DNA from: Rubripirellula lacrimiformis
GTDB taxonomy: Bacteria > Planctomycetota > Planctomycetia > Pirellulales > Pirellulaceae
DNA length: 64,000 bases
Assembly: GCF_007741535.1 (NCBI RefSeq)
Contig: NZ_CP036525.1
Location: 4,464,001-4,528,000 of the forward strand
Reading direction: 5' to 3'
Each line of letters begins with the position of its first letter. The stretch's first letter is position 1. Positions 46,807 to 56,342 of this stretch are shown piece by piece. The notes under the pieces were generated by a model. It searched no databases, was not told where the DNA came from, and saw nothing but the letters and a program-made list of their open reading frames with translations. A program made the translations under genes and the position numbers.

Positions 46807-48147
46807 TCAAACGTCGAACAGTTCGCTGATCAAACCGGTCGAATCGCCGAACGAATTCGCTTGGATACCGGAACCGTTCAACAGGCTTAGCCACAGATTG
46901 CAAAGCGGTGTCTTGCGATCGCCCATCACCAGGTGACGTCCCTGCTTGATCCCGGCACCGCCACCGGCGATCAGCGTCGGACAATTGTTCAGACTGTGGA
47001 CGGAGCTAAGGTTGGAACCGAAGGTGATCGAGCAGTGGTCGAACAGGCTGGATCCGTCGGCTTCCTTCGACGCTTTCAGTTTGTCGAAAAATTCGGCCAA
47101 CAGCTTTGCGTGCGTCGTATCGCGGCTCATCGAAACTGTTCGTCGTTCGCCCTCGGAAAAGTGGCTCATCGTATGCGATGTCATCGTTGCCCCAAGACTT
47201 TGGATCAACGAATCACTGGGCATACGATAGGTGAACACACGGGACGCATCGACCTGCATCGCGGCGACCATCAAGTCGTACATCATCCGGATTTCTTCGA
47301 CGCCCGCGAGCGATTCGCCTGGTTCATCGACCGGGTTCTGGGGCTGACGCTTGTCGATCGTCAACCACTTTTCTTCCTTGGACAGCCGCACTTCGATTTC
47401 ACGAATCGATTGCAGGTATTCGTCCAGTTTCTGTTTATCAGTGGGGTTCAGCTTTCGATTCACTGCCCCCGCATCCATCAGCACCGTATCCAGGACGCTG
47501 CTTTGATCGGCAAGTTGTTGTTGCCGTTGTGCCAGCGGCGTGGTGTCGTTCGAAAACATTTTGTGAAACGCGGCGACCGGAGTATCGATGCCGGCGACCG
47601 GTTTGCCGAAACGATTCCACGCCAACGAACTGCCTGGACCATGCCCATCGGAAGCGTAACCAACTTTTGCAGCAAGCTGAATCGACGTGAAACGAGTCTG
47701 TTGGCCAAGCGTCTCTGCGGCAAGCTGATCGACCGAAACCGTGTTGTGGAAGCTTTGTCCCGGGACCGCATAGCGATTGGCACCGGTCAGCCAAAACGTA
47801 CTGCCACTGTGGCCGTCGGCCGAATACTGGTGCATCAAGTTTTGGATGATGCTGATGTCACTTTTGTGTCTTTGCAACGGCTTCAACACGCCCGGCAGTT
47901 CGTAGTCCTGTCCCACCGTATTGATGTCGGGGTACCAGCGGTCCGCGGTGACGCCAAATCCCATGCCAAGGAAAATCAAACGCTTGGGCGGTCCAGACGT
48001 TGGCTGTTCAGCGGCCTGAACGGTCTGACCGCGAGTCAACGATTCCAGAAACGGCAACGCAACCAGGGCTGTGCTGCTGCGGAGGACCCCGCGACGAGAT
48101 AGAGTCGACGGGGCGCGACGAGACGATGCTTGGGTGGACTTTTTCAT
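46807..48147 (-). CDS. DUF1552 secreted protein
   Basis: 446 residues with a Tat-type signal (LSRRGVLRSSTALVALPFLESLTRG). DUF1552 features: PPKRLIFLGMGFGVTADRWYP, SDISIIQNLMHQYSADGHSGSTFWLTGA, SVDQLAAETLGQQTRFTSIQL, SSLAWNRFGKPVAG and DHCSITFGSNLSSVHSLNNCPTLIAGGGAG. It is the usual companion of DUF1592 cytochrome proteins, encoded 176 bp upstream. Role unknown. Confidence 0.93.
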   Translation of the reverse strand: MKKSTQASSRRAPSTLSRRGVLRSSTALVALPFLESLTRGQTVQAAEQPTSGPPKRLIFLGMGFGVTADRWYPDINTVGQDYELPGVLKPLQRHKSDISIIQNLMHQYSADGHSGSTFWLTGANRYAVPGQSFHNTVSVDQLAAETLGQQTRFTSIQLAAKVGYASDGHGPGSSLAWNRFGKPVAGIDTPVAAFHKMFSNDTTPLAQRQQQLADQSSVLDTVLMDAGAVNRKLNPTDKQKLDEYLQSIREIEVRLSKEEKWLTIDKRQPQNPVDEPGESLAGVEEIRMMYDLMVAAMQVDASRVFTYRMPSDSLIQSLGATMTSHTMSHFSEGERRTVSMSRDTTHAKLLAEFFDKLKASKEADGSSLFDHCSITFGSNLSSVHSLNNCPTLIAGGGAGIKQGRHLVMGDRKTPLCNLWLSLLNGSGIQANSFGDSTGLISELFDV

Positions 48148-48323
48148 GATTTGATTCTCCGGTTTGTCAGCCCGATGGGGCGTCCGTTTGCCTTGCCCAG
48201 GCCAAGCGGCCTAAGGAACGAAGTGGTGGTTGAACGGTTCGAAACATTGGCAGGTGAAGCGGTCAAAAATTTCATTTTCGACCGACTTATTTCGGTTCAA
48301 TAACTTCGAACCGAAAGGTTGAG

Positions 48324-50906
48324 TCACTTCGATCGAAACGCCGACGACAGTGTCAGGGCGTGGACGAATGATGGGATGTCGTGACCGTTGTCCTTCGCGT
48401 TGTTCATGATGACGTCAGCCAAGTGATCGTCGGTGAATCCATAGGGTCGCCCCAGGCCATAGCTGATCAGTGATTCGGTAAACCCGCGTGCGAAGTCATC
48501 CCCGTGCATGGCAACGACGTCGCGCAGTTCCTGAAAGTCGGAAAACTGACTCCCATCGGGCAATTGACCACTTGGATCAATTTCGAACTCCTTTAGCTTC
48601 GTCCGTTTGCGGTAGTTCCCGGGACTGGAAATGACTTCCACGTCGCGCCACAATCCGGCTGCATCAAAGTTTTCGAGGCCGTAGCCGATAGGGTCGATCT
48701 TTTGGTGACAGTTGGCGCACTGTGGCTGTTCCTGGTGGGCACGAGCAAGATCACGGGCGGCAAGAACTTCTCCATCCAGTCTGCTCAGCATCGGAACGTT
48801 CGGCGGTGCCGGCGGTGGCGGATTGTTCAACAAGTTTCGCAGCACCCACACGCCACGTTCCACCGGTGACGACCGCTGTCCGTCCGACCCCATCGCTAGG
48901 ACTGCCGCGGTGCCTAGCAACCCGCCTCGTTTGGATTGTGGCCCGACAGACACCTTACGAAACTCGTGTCCGTCGACATTTTCGATCCCGTAGAACTCGG
49001 CCAGCAAGTCGTTGATCACGACAAAATCGGCCTTCAGCAGCGTCTGCAAAGGAAGACCTTCGTTCAAGATCAACTGGAAGGTCTGGAAGATTTCCTCGCC
49101 CGCAGATTCGCGAGCCGCGTTGTCGAACGTAGGAAACTGGATCCCGTCGTACTGGAACATCCCCAGTCGTTCCATCTGCAACCACTGGTACACGAAACCA
49201 CGCACGAACTTGTCCGCCCGCTTGTCGGTCAGAAGTCGGGTGGTCTGCTGCCGCAGCACGTCGTCATCAAGAAGCTTGCCGGTATCAGCGAGCATCATCA
49301 GTTCTTCGTCCGGCGGTGCACTCCAAAGAAAGTACGACAACCGAATAGCAAGCTGATGTGCCGTCAGCATCGGTCGGCCAGAGATCGAAGTGGCGGATTC
49401 GTTCTTCGCTTCGTCGCGGTCACCATCCTGGCCCTCGACCAGATACAAGAAACTCGGCGAGGCAAGGATGATCGACAGCGGGTCAATCAATGCTTGTTCG
49501 ATGGGTTGGCCCTTGGAACGATTCGCTTTGTATCGTTGGACCAATTTTTGAAGGTACGCATCATCGACTTCTTCGCCTCGAAAAGCACGAGTCGCGAATC
49601 GGGCCAGGACAGCGCGAGCGTATTGCTCGTCATCCAAGCCGCTAGGTTTGTCGAACAGAATCTGCGCTGCCGGCGACTCATCATCGTCCTCTGCCGATTC
49701 AGGACCGATCAATTCAGCCCAATCGATCCACAATCCCGGCGGTGTTCCGATTCCATTGATCCTCATGTCGAGGGTTGCCTGGTTCTTGTCAGCCCGATCT
49801 TGATGGCTGCGTTGATGGATCCAAATCTGCTTCTTTTCACCCGCACGATGCTGAAACGAAAACTCGATGATCTGGGGGGCGGATAGCGGCGCGGACACCT
49901 TTCGCCATCCAAGCCGAGTACGACCAGTTCCGTAGCCTTCTGAAAATTCCAAGTAGTGCAAGCGTGGATTGGCATCGGGATAAGCGGCGGCGCGAACGCG
50001 AACGGTGTAGCGACCATCCTGCGATTCATGAAGCATCGGCAGTTTGACTTTGGTGTAGCCACCCTGCTTGATCGTCATGATCAGAGTGATGCCGGACTTC
50101 GTCTCAGGCCGGTTCAGATAGTCCTCCAGCAGCGGAAGCCATTCAATCCGACGTTGTTTCTTTGCCTGATACGCATCCAAGAATCCAAAATCGGCCGCTG
50201 GCTTTTCCGTCTGGCCCAGGAATTCGTCGGCACGGCGTCGAATGTCTCGCATTTCCTCCGCCGCGGCCGCGTAGTGCGGCGTGTATTCGTCTTCTGGTTC
50301 GATGCGAACGGTTTTCGATTTCACTTGCCGTTGGGGACGAAGTGCTAGTTCCAGCGATCGACGTGCAGAAGCAAGATACTGTTCGATCTGATCGCTGGAC
50401 ATGAACAGCGAGGCTCCCTGTGTATCAAAGCCGGCAGTCGCTTGATCATCAGGCAACACGGACACATCGGGTCGAATGCCCATCAATGATTCGATGGTAT
50501 TCGCATATTCGCGTCGATTCAGACGTCGCAGAGTAACCACGCCTCCCGTATCGCTGAGCAATTTCCGGGCAACGACCATCTGCTCGGAAAGGTCCTTCAG
50601 AAACGCCGACTTGTCATCATCAGCAATCGGTTCAGCGTCCGGCGGAGGCATCTCGCCCGAGTTGATCGCGTTGAGCACCTTGGCCCAGCGTTCGGCTGTC
50701 TCGATGTTTCCACTGATCACCCAACTAAGACCTTCCAGATCGACGTTGCCTTCCTTGGTCGACGAGTCATGACAATCCAGGCAGTGTTCTTGCAGCACGG
50801 CGCGATGGACATCCGGCATGACGGCTTCATGTGTGATGCCATCGGCCATGCTGGTCGGAGCCGCGATTGCCAGAGTCAGTCCGGCCCATAGAAAACGATG
50901 AATCAT
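48324..50906 (-). CDS. PSCyt1/DUF1587-DUF1595-DUF1592-DUF1588-DUF1585 protein
   Basis: 860 residues with a signal peptide. A cytochrome-c-like motif CLDCH lies near residue 38. Then DUF1587 (LRRLNRREYANTIESLMGI), a carbohydrate-binding-like insert, DUF1595 (FATRAFRGEEVDDAYL), DUF1592 (TAHQLAIRLSYFLWSAPPDEELM), DUF1588 (RSSPVERGVWVLRNLL and CANCHQKIDPIGYGLENFDAAG) and DUF1585 (SLISYGLGRPYGFTDDHLAD). All five appear in canonical order, so it looks intact. Its start is 35 bp downstream of the FecR gene. Confidence 0.94.
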   Translation of the reverse strand: MIHRFLWAGLTLAIAAPTSMADGITHEAVMPDVHRAVLQEHCLDCHDSSTKEGNVDLEGLSWVISGNIETAERWAKVLNAINSGEMPPPDAEPIADDDKSAFLKDLSEQMVVARKLLSDTGGVVTLRRLNRREYANTIESLMGIRPDVSVLPDDQATAGFDTQGASLFMSSDQIEQYLASARRSLELALRPQRQVKSKTVRIEPEDEYTPHYAAAAEEMRDIRRRADEFLGQTEKPAADFGFLDAYQAKKQRRIEWLPLLEDYLNRPETKSGITLIMTIKQGGYTKVKLPMLHESQDGRYTVRVRAAAYPDANPRLHYLEFSEGYGTGRTRLGWRKVSAPLSAPQIIEFSFQHRAGEKKQIWIHQRSHQDRADKNQATLDMRINGIGTPPGLWIDWAELIGPESAEDDDESPAAQILFDKPSGLDDEQYARAVLARFATRAFRGEEVDDAYLQKLVQRYKANRSKGQPIEQALIDPLSIILASPSFLYLVEGQDGDRDEAKNESATSISGRPMLTAHQLAIRLSYFLWSAPPDEELMMLADTGKLLDDDVLRQQTTRLLTDKRADKFVRGFVYQWLQMERLGMFQYDGIQFPTFDNAARESAGEEIFQTFQLILNEGLPLQTLLKADFVVINDLLAEFYGIENVDGHEFRKVSVGPQSKRGGLLGTAAVLAMGSDGQRSSPVERGVWVLRNLLNNPPPPAPPNVPMLSRLDGEVLAARDLARAHQEQPQCANCHQKIDPIGYGLENFDAAGLWRDVEVISSPGNYRKRTKLKEFEIDPSGQLPDGSQFSDFQELRDVVAMHGDDFARGFTESLISYGLGRPYGFTDDHLADVIMNNAKDNGHDIPSFVHALTLSSAFRSK

Positions 50907-50941
50907 TTACAGTTTCCAAAAAACACAGTTGATCAATGACC

Positions 50942-52300
50942 CTACTGGATCGTCAGTTCCAACAGCGGGCCGACCGCTTCGGGATGCGCGTCGCTGGCGA
51001 ACATGTGGGTCAGCCCGGGGACGTCCCCTTCGACCTGCGTTGTTTCACGAACCAGAATCAGAGTAACCGATTGGCCGGGAAACTTTTGCAAGAATTCGAC
51101 GATCGCACGGTTGGCGATTCCGAAGGTCCCACGCTGTTGGCTACGAGGAACCTCGAAGGTGCCCAAAAGGATCCCGTCCTCGGGACCAGGTGCCGCTTCC
51201 CAAGTACTATCGAGACTCCAATCGGCACGGTCCAGATTGGTCAGTCCATAGATGCCAAAACGATTGACCTCTGGCAGCCGCGAAACGAACCCACGCTTGC
51301 TGGGCACAAGATTCAACCTTATCCAAGCCGCCGAAATGCGACTGACATCGATCTTGGACAGATCGAATTCAAAGAAAGAACGATGGTCCCACTTGCCGTT
51401 TTCCGTTTTCTTGACGGCCAGAACTTCTGGATCTAAGTACTTTCGCCGCTTGTTGTTTCGAATCACGGAGGCTGATCTGCCGTTGGTCCCAATTCGAACC
51501 ATGTTGGTGACGTCGTGCGGAAGGTTGGGCGTCTGTTCCTCGTCCAGATAGTTCACTGAATCCCGATGCACAGTGACCGTCTTCTTGGGAACCGTCATCC
51601 GGACCTCTTCGCCTGTTCCGGCGTGATGAACGGCAATCTCGCCCTCGATCAGTTCAAAGTTTGATCGATGATCGGTGGGATCAACTTGCACAGCAAACCG
51701 AGTCCCGTAGTCGATCGCATACCCGTCCGGCGTTTCGATCACGAATCCGATCGCCGAGTCGGGAACATCAATCACCGCCGCACCATGGACCAGTTTGCCG
51801 CGCATCGAAGACATCACATCCAGCTCGGCCGGCGCTTCCAAAATCACCTCCGCCCCCGAATGAAATCGAATCGTGGCGATCCCCGCGATCAGTTTCAGCG
51901 ACCCCTGGGTTAGCTGCGAACCGGGCGTCGTGGGAAGCGAGCTTTCCCAGGCCGCGTTTTCTGCCGAGACCAACGTCGCGATCGACCTGGGCTGCGAAAA
52001 CCGAATCCAAGCCAAAGTCGAAAGCAGCAACACCACGCTAGCCGCTAGTCCCACGATCAAAGACCGAGAAATCGAGGTCGCGGCATCGTTAGCGACGCCG
52101 ACCATTTGCGATTCGTTCTCGGCATCCCCGATGTCGACCATCTGTCGCAGTTGGACATCGACGCGACATGAGCGATGGAAAAATTCGCGAGCATCCTCGC
52201 TGTCCCTTAACCGGCTTTCCAGAAGTGCGAATTCGTCATCCGAAATCTGCTCCAAATGGTACAGCGCGACCAGTCGATGAAGTTGTTCGTTTCCGATCAT
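50942..52300 (-). CDS. FecR-domain membrane protein with DNRLRE domain
   Basis: 452 residues from the ATG at 52300, overlapping the sigma-factor stop by 4 bp. N-terminal 80 residues are cytoplasmic and acidic (anti-sigma-like region), then a helix (SLIVGLAASVVLLLSTLAWIRF), a FecR domain (GSLKLIAGIATIRFHSGAEVILEAPAELDV, GKLVHGAAVIDVPDSAIGFVIETPDGYAIDYGTRFAVQV), and a C-terminal domain (DHRSFFEFDLSKIDVSRISAAWIRLNL) of the DNRLRE/CBM96 kind. It is probably a sigma regulator sensing a glycan through its periplasmic domain. Confidence 0.85.
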   Translation of the reverse strand: MIGNEQLHRLVALYHLEQISDDEFALLESRLRDSEDAREFFHRSCRVDVQLRQMVDIGDAENESQMVGVANDAATSISRSLIVGLAASVVLLLSTLAWIRFSQPRSIATLVSAENAAWESSLPTTPGSQLTQGSLKLIAGIATIRFHSGAEVILEAPAELDVMSSMRGKLVHGAAVIDVPDSAIGFVIETPDGYAIDYGTRFAVQVDPTDHRSNFELIEGEIAVHHAGTGEEVRMTVPKKTVTVHRDSVNYLDEEQTPNLPHDVTNMVRIGTNGRSASVIRNNKRRKYLDPEVLAVKKTENGKWDHRSFFEFDLSKIDVSRISAAWIRLNLVPSKRGFVSRLPEVNRFGIYGLTNLDRADWSLDSTWEAAPGPEDGILLGTFEVPRSQQRGTFGIANRAIVEFLQKFPGQSVTLILVRETTQVEGDVPGLTHMFASDAHPEAVGPLLELTIQ

Positions 52301-52845
52301 GACAATGGTTCTCCCAAGGTGGAATCGGCAAGCCGATGCGTGACGCACTGCGTCAGGCGTAACCGCAGCCTGGCAATCTTTTTGTACAGACTATTCACCG
52401 TCTTGCCAGACTCAGCCGCCAACTGAGTGACTGCACCATGGCCGTGATAGGGAACAAACAACAGCTCCCGTTGAACCGGTTGGAATTCGTCGAGGCATCT
52501 GTCCAAAGCGATCCGTTCCCGTTGGGCCATGTCCTCCGCTTCGTCATTGGGGTCATCCTGGGCCAGCAGTTCAAAAACGTCGTCACTGAATCGAAGCCGA
52601 TCTCGAGCAGAGGATTGCCGAGTTTTCATGACTTCCAGACGAACGATCACTTTTGCCCAGGGCAGGAATTCGGATTCGTGCTGCAATTGGTCCCATTTTC
52701 GAAGCATGACCACACTCGCTTCCTGCATGACTTCCCCAACAGCGTGCCAGTTCGGCATCAGTGCTCGCGCATATCCCTTCAGGTCATCTTCGTTGCGAAG
52801 AAAGACGCGAAGGAAGGCTTCGTGTGAGGGGTTCTTGTCAGGCAT
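52297..52845 (-). CDS. ECF RNA polymerase sigma factor
   Basis: 182 residues with sigma-2 (FLRVFLRNEDDLKGYARALMPNWHAVGEVMQEASVVMLRKWDQ) and sigma-4 (ALDRCLDEFQPVQRELLFVPYHGHGAVTQLAAESGKTVNSLYKKIARLRLRL). It fits the planctomycete/Verrucomicrobium-type ECF group. It should direct transcription of the FecR-DUF1592-DUF1552-sulfatase cluster on the same strand. Confidence 0.92.
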   Translation of the reverse strand: MPDKNPSHEAFLRVFLRNEDDLKGYARALMPNWHAVGEVMQEASVVMLRKWDQLQHESEFLPWAKVIVRLEVMKTRQSSARDRLRFSDDVFELLAQDDPNDEAEDMAQRERIALDRCLDEFQPVQRELLFVPYHGHGAVTQLAAESGKTVNSLYKKIARLRLRLTQCVTHRLADSTLGEPLS

Positions 52846-53512
52846 CTAGCAGTCCGTCGGGATCTCACCGATCAAATGGCCCTTTCGCAATTCAAACGTC
52901 GTCGTCAGGCAAGGCGAAGTCACCCAAAATCAGGCGTGGGGCACGATCGATGCCCGCAAGAGTGTCCCATAAACGGTGACTCGAATCGCCATTCCAATGT
53001 CCTACCTCGCCGAATGCCGATACCTGCCGCTGAAAATCGAAACAATTTTCAGGATTCAAGATTTCCGCTGATCAAGACCTCGTCGCCCAGGATTTCATTG
53101 CCCCGCCGCCGATCCAACCAGTTGCCGATCCAACCAGTTGCTGATTGACCAGCTTCAGATAGTCGCAGGACGCCCCAAACCCGCCATGCCAGTCTTCGTT
53201 TGCTTCGGAAATTACCAGGAATCGCGACAATTTACGCCGATACGAGGTCGATTCCCCCTGACGCTCGGCTGCCATTCGGTTCCATGGATGAACCGCCAAG
53301 CAACTCAAGATGGGAACTTGGACTGAGCGATTGGTGCGGTCTTTGTGAGTCCAACGTCGGAACCAGCTTCATTGTGCTATTGCCAATGGACGTCGACCAA
53401 CCTCCGGCAAAAGACCACCAGGGCGACCAACCGGACAGCTGCCGCGTGCCGCTGACGATCTAGTCCATTTCGCCATCGCTTTGACGCACCACCCAATTCA
53501 AAGAACGATCCA
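52846..53512. other. Intergenic region with a possible histidine-kinase remnant
   Basis: 667 bp between the divergent sigma-factor and response-regulator genes. Only the fragment at 53284-53463 has recognisable protein character. Confidence 0.35.
53284..53463 (+). pseudogene. Possible C-terminal remnant of a sensor histidine kinase
   Basis: The frame reads ELGLSDWCGLC then SNVGTSFIVLLPMDVDQPPA, resembling the end of an HATPase_c domain (G.GTSF...LP). The N and G1 boxes are absent. It ends 50 bp before the response-regulator start, a usual place for a partner kinase. The similarity is short, so this is tentative. Confidence 0.3.
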
Positions 53513-54649
53513 ATGAATGACCGAATCCTGCTGGTCGACGACGACTACAGCCTGCTGAAAACCCTGGACCGGAATCTCTCGTTTGATTTCGATGTCACGA
53601 TTTGCGAGTCCGGCGCCGAAGCATTGGAGCTGATCGCAAATTCGGAACCGTTTTCCGTGGCAATGGTCGACATGCGCATGCCGGGAATGGAAGGAATCAA
53701 AGTCATCCAAAAGGCACGCGAAATCGCGCCCAACACGGTCTACCTGATGTTGACCGGCAATCAGGATCTGACGACGGCAATGGAAGCAGTCAACGAAGGC
53801 CAGGTGTTTCGGTTCTTGAACAAGCCTTGCCAGATGAGTGACATCAAGGCCGCTATTCATGCTGGGATCAAGCAACATGATCTGATCATCAGCAAGGAAG
53901 AACTGCTGAAGAAGACATTCGCGGGCGCCATCAGTGTGCTCGTCGAAATCATCGGGTTCGTTGACGATCCTCTGGTCAATTTGGATGACATTCAAAAGAC
54001 AACCGAAACGATGCTGACCGAGTGCAACGTCGCGACGGATTGGCGTATCGCCTTAACTTCGCATTTGATGGTTGCGGGAATTCCGCTGTTGAGTCCCGAA
54101 TATCGGGCGATTCTGGCCAGTGCCCCAATCACATCGGTGGATCACCGCGGCGCAGTCAAAGAAATGCTTCGAATCTCCAGCCAACTGGTCCGGCGGATCC
54201 CGCGGCTGGAACCGATCGCTGACCAATTGGATCGAATGGCGACCGATGAAATCGCATCCGGCCGATGCACCGCCAGCGACGACAAAATCGCACAAGTCCT
54301 GCTGATCAGCTATTACCAAAGTCTGCTCTCACGTCGCGGTGAAGACGGAGGCGTGGTTCGATCGGAAATCGAGTCAATCTTTTCAAACGTCGATCGTAGA
54401 TTATCAGATCATCTTCGTCTGTTCGCCGAAGCCCGACCCAAACCAACCATCGAAACCATTCCTACCACGGCATTGGTTGCCGGGATGATTGTGGCAGAAG
54501 ATATCCGAATGCCCAACGGCTTGCTGCTGATTGCGGCCGGCCGAAATCTATCGCCTCCCATGGTCACGCGTCTGAACAATCTTGCAGGTCTGGTAACCGT
54601 CAAGGTCGAGATCCCCGCCAATCTGGTCGCTGAATTGGTCTCCCACTAA
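53513..54649 (+). CDS. Response regulator with a non-canonical C-terminal domain
   Basis: 378 residues. Receiver domain at 1-125: acidic pair LVDDDYS, phospho-acceptor Asp53 (VDMRMPGMEG), Thr81 and Lys104 (FLNKPCQ). The receiver resembles those of RpfG-type regulators (LTGNQDLTTAMEAVNEGQVFRFLNKPC). The remaining 250 residues are helical and lack the HHE and GYP motifs of HD-GYP phosphodiesterases, so the output is either a degenerate HD domain or unknown. A conserved VAGMIVAEDIRMPNGLLLIAAG segment near the end is found in such proteins. No DNA-binding motif. Confidence 0.85.
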   Translation: MNDRILLVDDDYSLLKTLDRNLSFDFDVTICESGAEALELIANSEPFSVAMVDMRMPGMEGIKVIQKAREIAPNTVYLMLTGNQDLTTAMEAVNEGQVFRFLNKPCQMSDIKAAIHAGIKQHDLIISKEELLKKTFAGAISVLVEIIGFVDDPLVNLDDIQKTTETMLTECNVATDWRIALTSHLMVAGIPLLSPEYRAILASAPITSVDHRGAVKEMLRISSQLVRRIPRLEPIADQLDRMATDEIASGRCTASDDKIAQVLLISYYQSLLSRRGEDGGVVRSEIESIFSNVDRRLSDHLRLFAEARPKPTIETIPTTALVAGMIVAEDIRMPNGLLLIAAGRNLSPPMVTRLNNLAGLVTVKVEIPANLVAELVSH

Positions 54650-55126
54650 ACAGGACGAAACCTGCGTCGACATTTCACTCGGGCCGAGACGTCATTGGGC
54701 GTCCGATTCGGTCGCCAACGGTAGCCCTGCCCTGCACCGCCATGCGCCGCCCTGCCCTGCCCTGCCCTGCCCTGCCCTGGCAAAACGCTGGACTGGCGAT
54801 CCGCCTTCCAATGGCAACTTGGATTCACCTGACTAAACGCTGATTGGATGAGACATCTAACGCGTTCAATCTTTCTTAGACAGCTTTTCGATCGAGGCAA
54901 CGCGGCCGCATCGAGCAGCGTTTCGGAGCCATTTTGGCCAATCGAGCGTCTGTCGGTACGCCCCAAGGAACGCTCCCCAGTTTGGAATCCGCTGGAATCT
55001 CGTTCAGATTCCTCGGCCGCGCCGCCCTGAGAACTTCGCCTGTCCCGTTGTATGTCACCCGTGCTGAGTCGTAGATTAGATTGACTGTCCAACCAACCCA
55101 CATCGCCTGCCAAATGTGCGAACAGA
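54650..55126. other. Intergenic region with CCCTG repeat
   Basis: 477 bp. A minus-strand open frame across most of it exists only because the pentamer repeat keeps frames open; I do not accept it as a gene. The repeat is listed separately. Confidence 0.45.
54725..54779. repeat. CCCTG pentamer tandem repeat
   Basis: Two CCCTG units at 54725-54734, a 15-bp interruption, then six exact units at 54750-54779. The longest run of this pentamer in the window. Confidence 0.9.
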
Positions 55127-56287
55127 ATGAGCGAATACCAATACGTCGCATTTCGTGCTGTCGATCGCCCGCTGAGCGATACCCAGCTGGCCTATGCCGA
55201 GAAACAATCGTCTCGCAGCGAACTGTCCAAATGGGAGATGTCGGTTGAATATCACTACGGATCATTTCGCGGAGACGTCAATGGATTGCTGCGTGGCGGT
55301 TTTGATTTGTACCTTGCCTACGCCGATTACGGCGAACGCGAAGTACGGTTGCGACTCCCCCACGGACTTCCATTCAGCCGCAAAATACTCGCTCCATTCC
55401 TGGCGTTCGACAACATCACCTGGACCAAAGACGCCAAGGGTGGCGGGATACTGACGGTTGCCATCAGTCACGACCCAGGCGAGAAGGAAGATATCGAGGA
55501 ATTCACGGTCTATCTCGATGCACTCGAAAGCATCCGGCAACAGTTGATTACCGGCGACCTGCGTGCGTTCTACCTTCTGTGGCTCTGCGGCGCGGTCGAC
55601 GAGTTCGACGAACTTGACGAAACGGTCGCACCACCCGTTCCGCATGGCCTGGACCAGATGCCCGCGAAGAGCCTCGACCTGCTGCAATTCTTTGGACTCG
55701 ATCCGCTGTTTTGCCAGGCCGCCGCGGAAGGCGTGCCAGCCTATGAACCATCCGACGACGAGGACCCCATCCAGCTTTGGGCTCGATCGATCAGCGAAAC
55801 ACGGTCCCGGGCACTGCTGCTTCGCTTTCTAAAAGACGACCTCGTGGAAACCAAGGCGGAACTGATCGCGGAGATACACGACACCGGCAAAATGATCGAT
55901 TGGCCGACGACACCTTGTGAACGAACGCTGAATGACCTGATCAGCGCTGTTTCAATTCTGCGGATCACGGAAGAAAAGAAACAGGACAAGATTGCAAAAG
56001 CGGAAGCGAACCGACAGGCGGCGAAAGTCGAAAAAATACGACAAGCCCGCATGGAGCAGATGAGAGCGTCGCCTCAAACGTGGCTCACGAAAGCCGAGAA
56101 GACCGCCGCCGCTGGTGGTACCGACAACTACCGGGCAGCCGCCGAAATGCTAGCCGACGTTCGCGAAGCGATTGGCGGTCCAAGGGGCGAAAGACTTGCC
56201 GGCAATCGTGCCAGCAAAATCGCAAAGGCTCACCCGACACGTAATATGCTGAAGTCGGCTCTTCGAAAGAAGGGGCTTCTGCCGTAG
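55127..56287 (+). CDS. Conserved hypothetical protein (MSEYQYVAFRAVDRPL family)
   Basis: 386 residues, cytoplasmic. It starts MSEYQYVAFRAVDRPLSDTQLAYAEKQSSRSELS and then VEYHYGSFRGDVNGLLRGGFDLYLAYADYGEREVRLRLPHGL. I recall proteins with this opening in varied bacteria, but no function. The C-terminal third is a charged helix (EEKKQDKIAKAEANRQAAKVEKIRQARMEQM), probably coiled coil. The next hypothetical gene begins 55 bp downstream. Confidence 0.75.
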   Translation: MSEYQYVAFRAVDRPLSDTQLAYAEKQSSRSELSKWEMSVEYHYGSFRGDVNGLLRGGFDLYLAYADYGEREVRLRLPHGLPFSRKILAPFLAFDNITWTKDAKGGGILTVAISHDPGEKEDIEEFTVYLDALESIRQQLITGDLRAFYLLWLCGAVDEFDELDETVAPPVPHGLDQMPAKSLDLLQFFGLDPLFCQAAAEGVPAYEPSDDEDPIQLWARSISETRSRALLLRFLKDDLVETKAELIAEIHDTGKMIDWPTTPCERTLNDLISAVSILRITEEKKQDKIAKAEANRQAAKVEKIRQARMEQMRASPQTWLTKAEKTAAAGGTDNYRAAAEMLADVREAIGGPRGERLAGNRASKIAKAHPTRNMLKSALRKKGLLP

Positions 56288-56342
56288 CCCGCACAGTAAC
56301 CGCTGTGACCTTCCAACCTCTCCCACACCAAGGATCATCACC

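Noticed and set aside
46933-48102. 389-codon plus-strand open frame opposite DUF1552
   Set aside because: No signal, domain or ribosome-binding site; it mirrors a well-supported gene.
54646-55113. 155-codon minus-strand frame across the CCCTG repeat
   Set aside because: The GQGRAGQGRA stretch is a product of the pentamer repeat, and the rest has no protein character.
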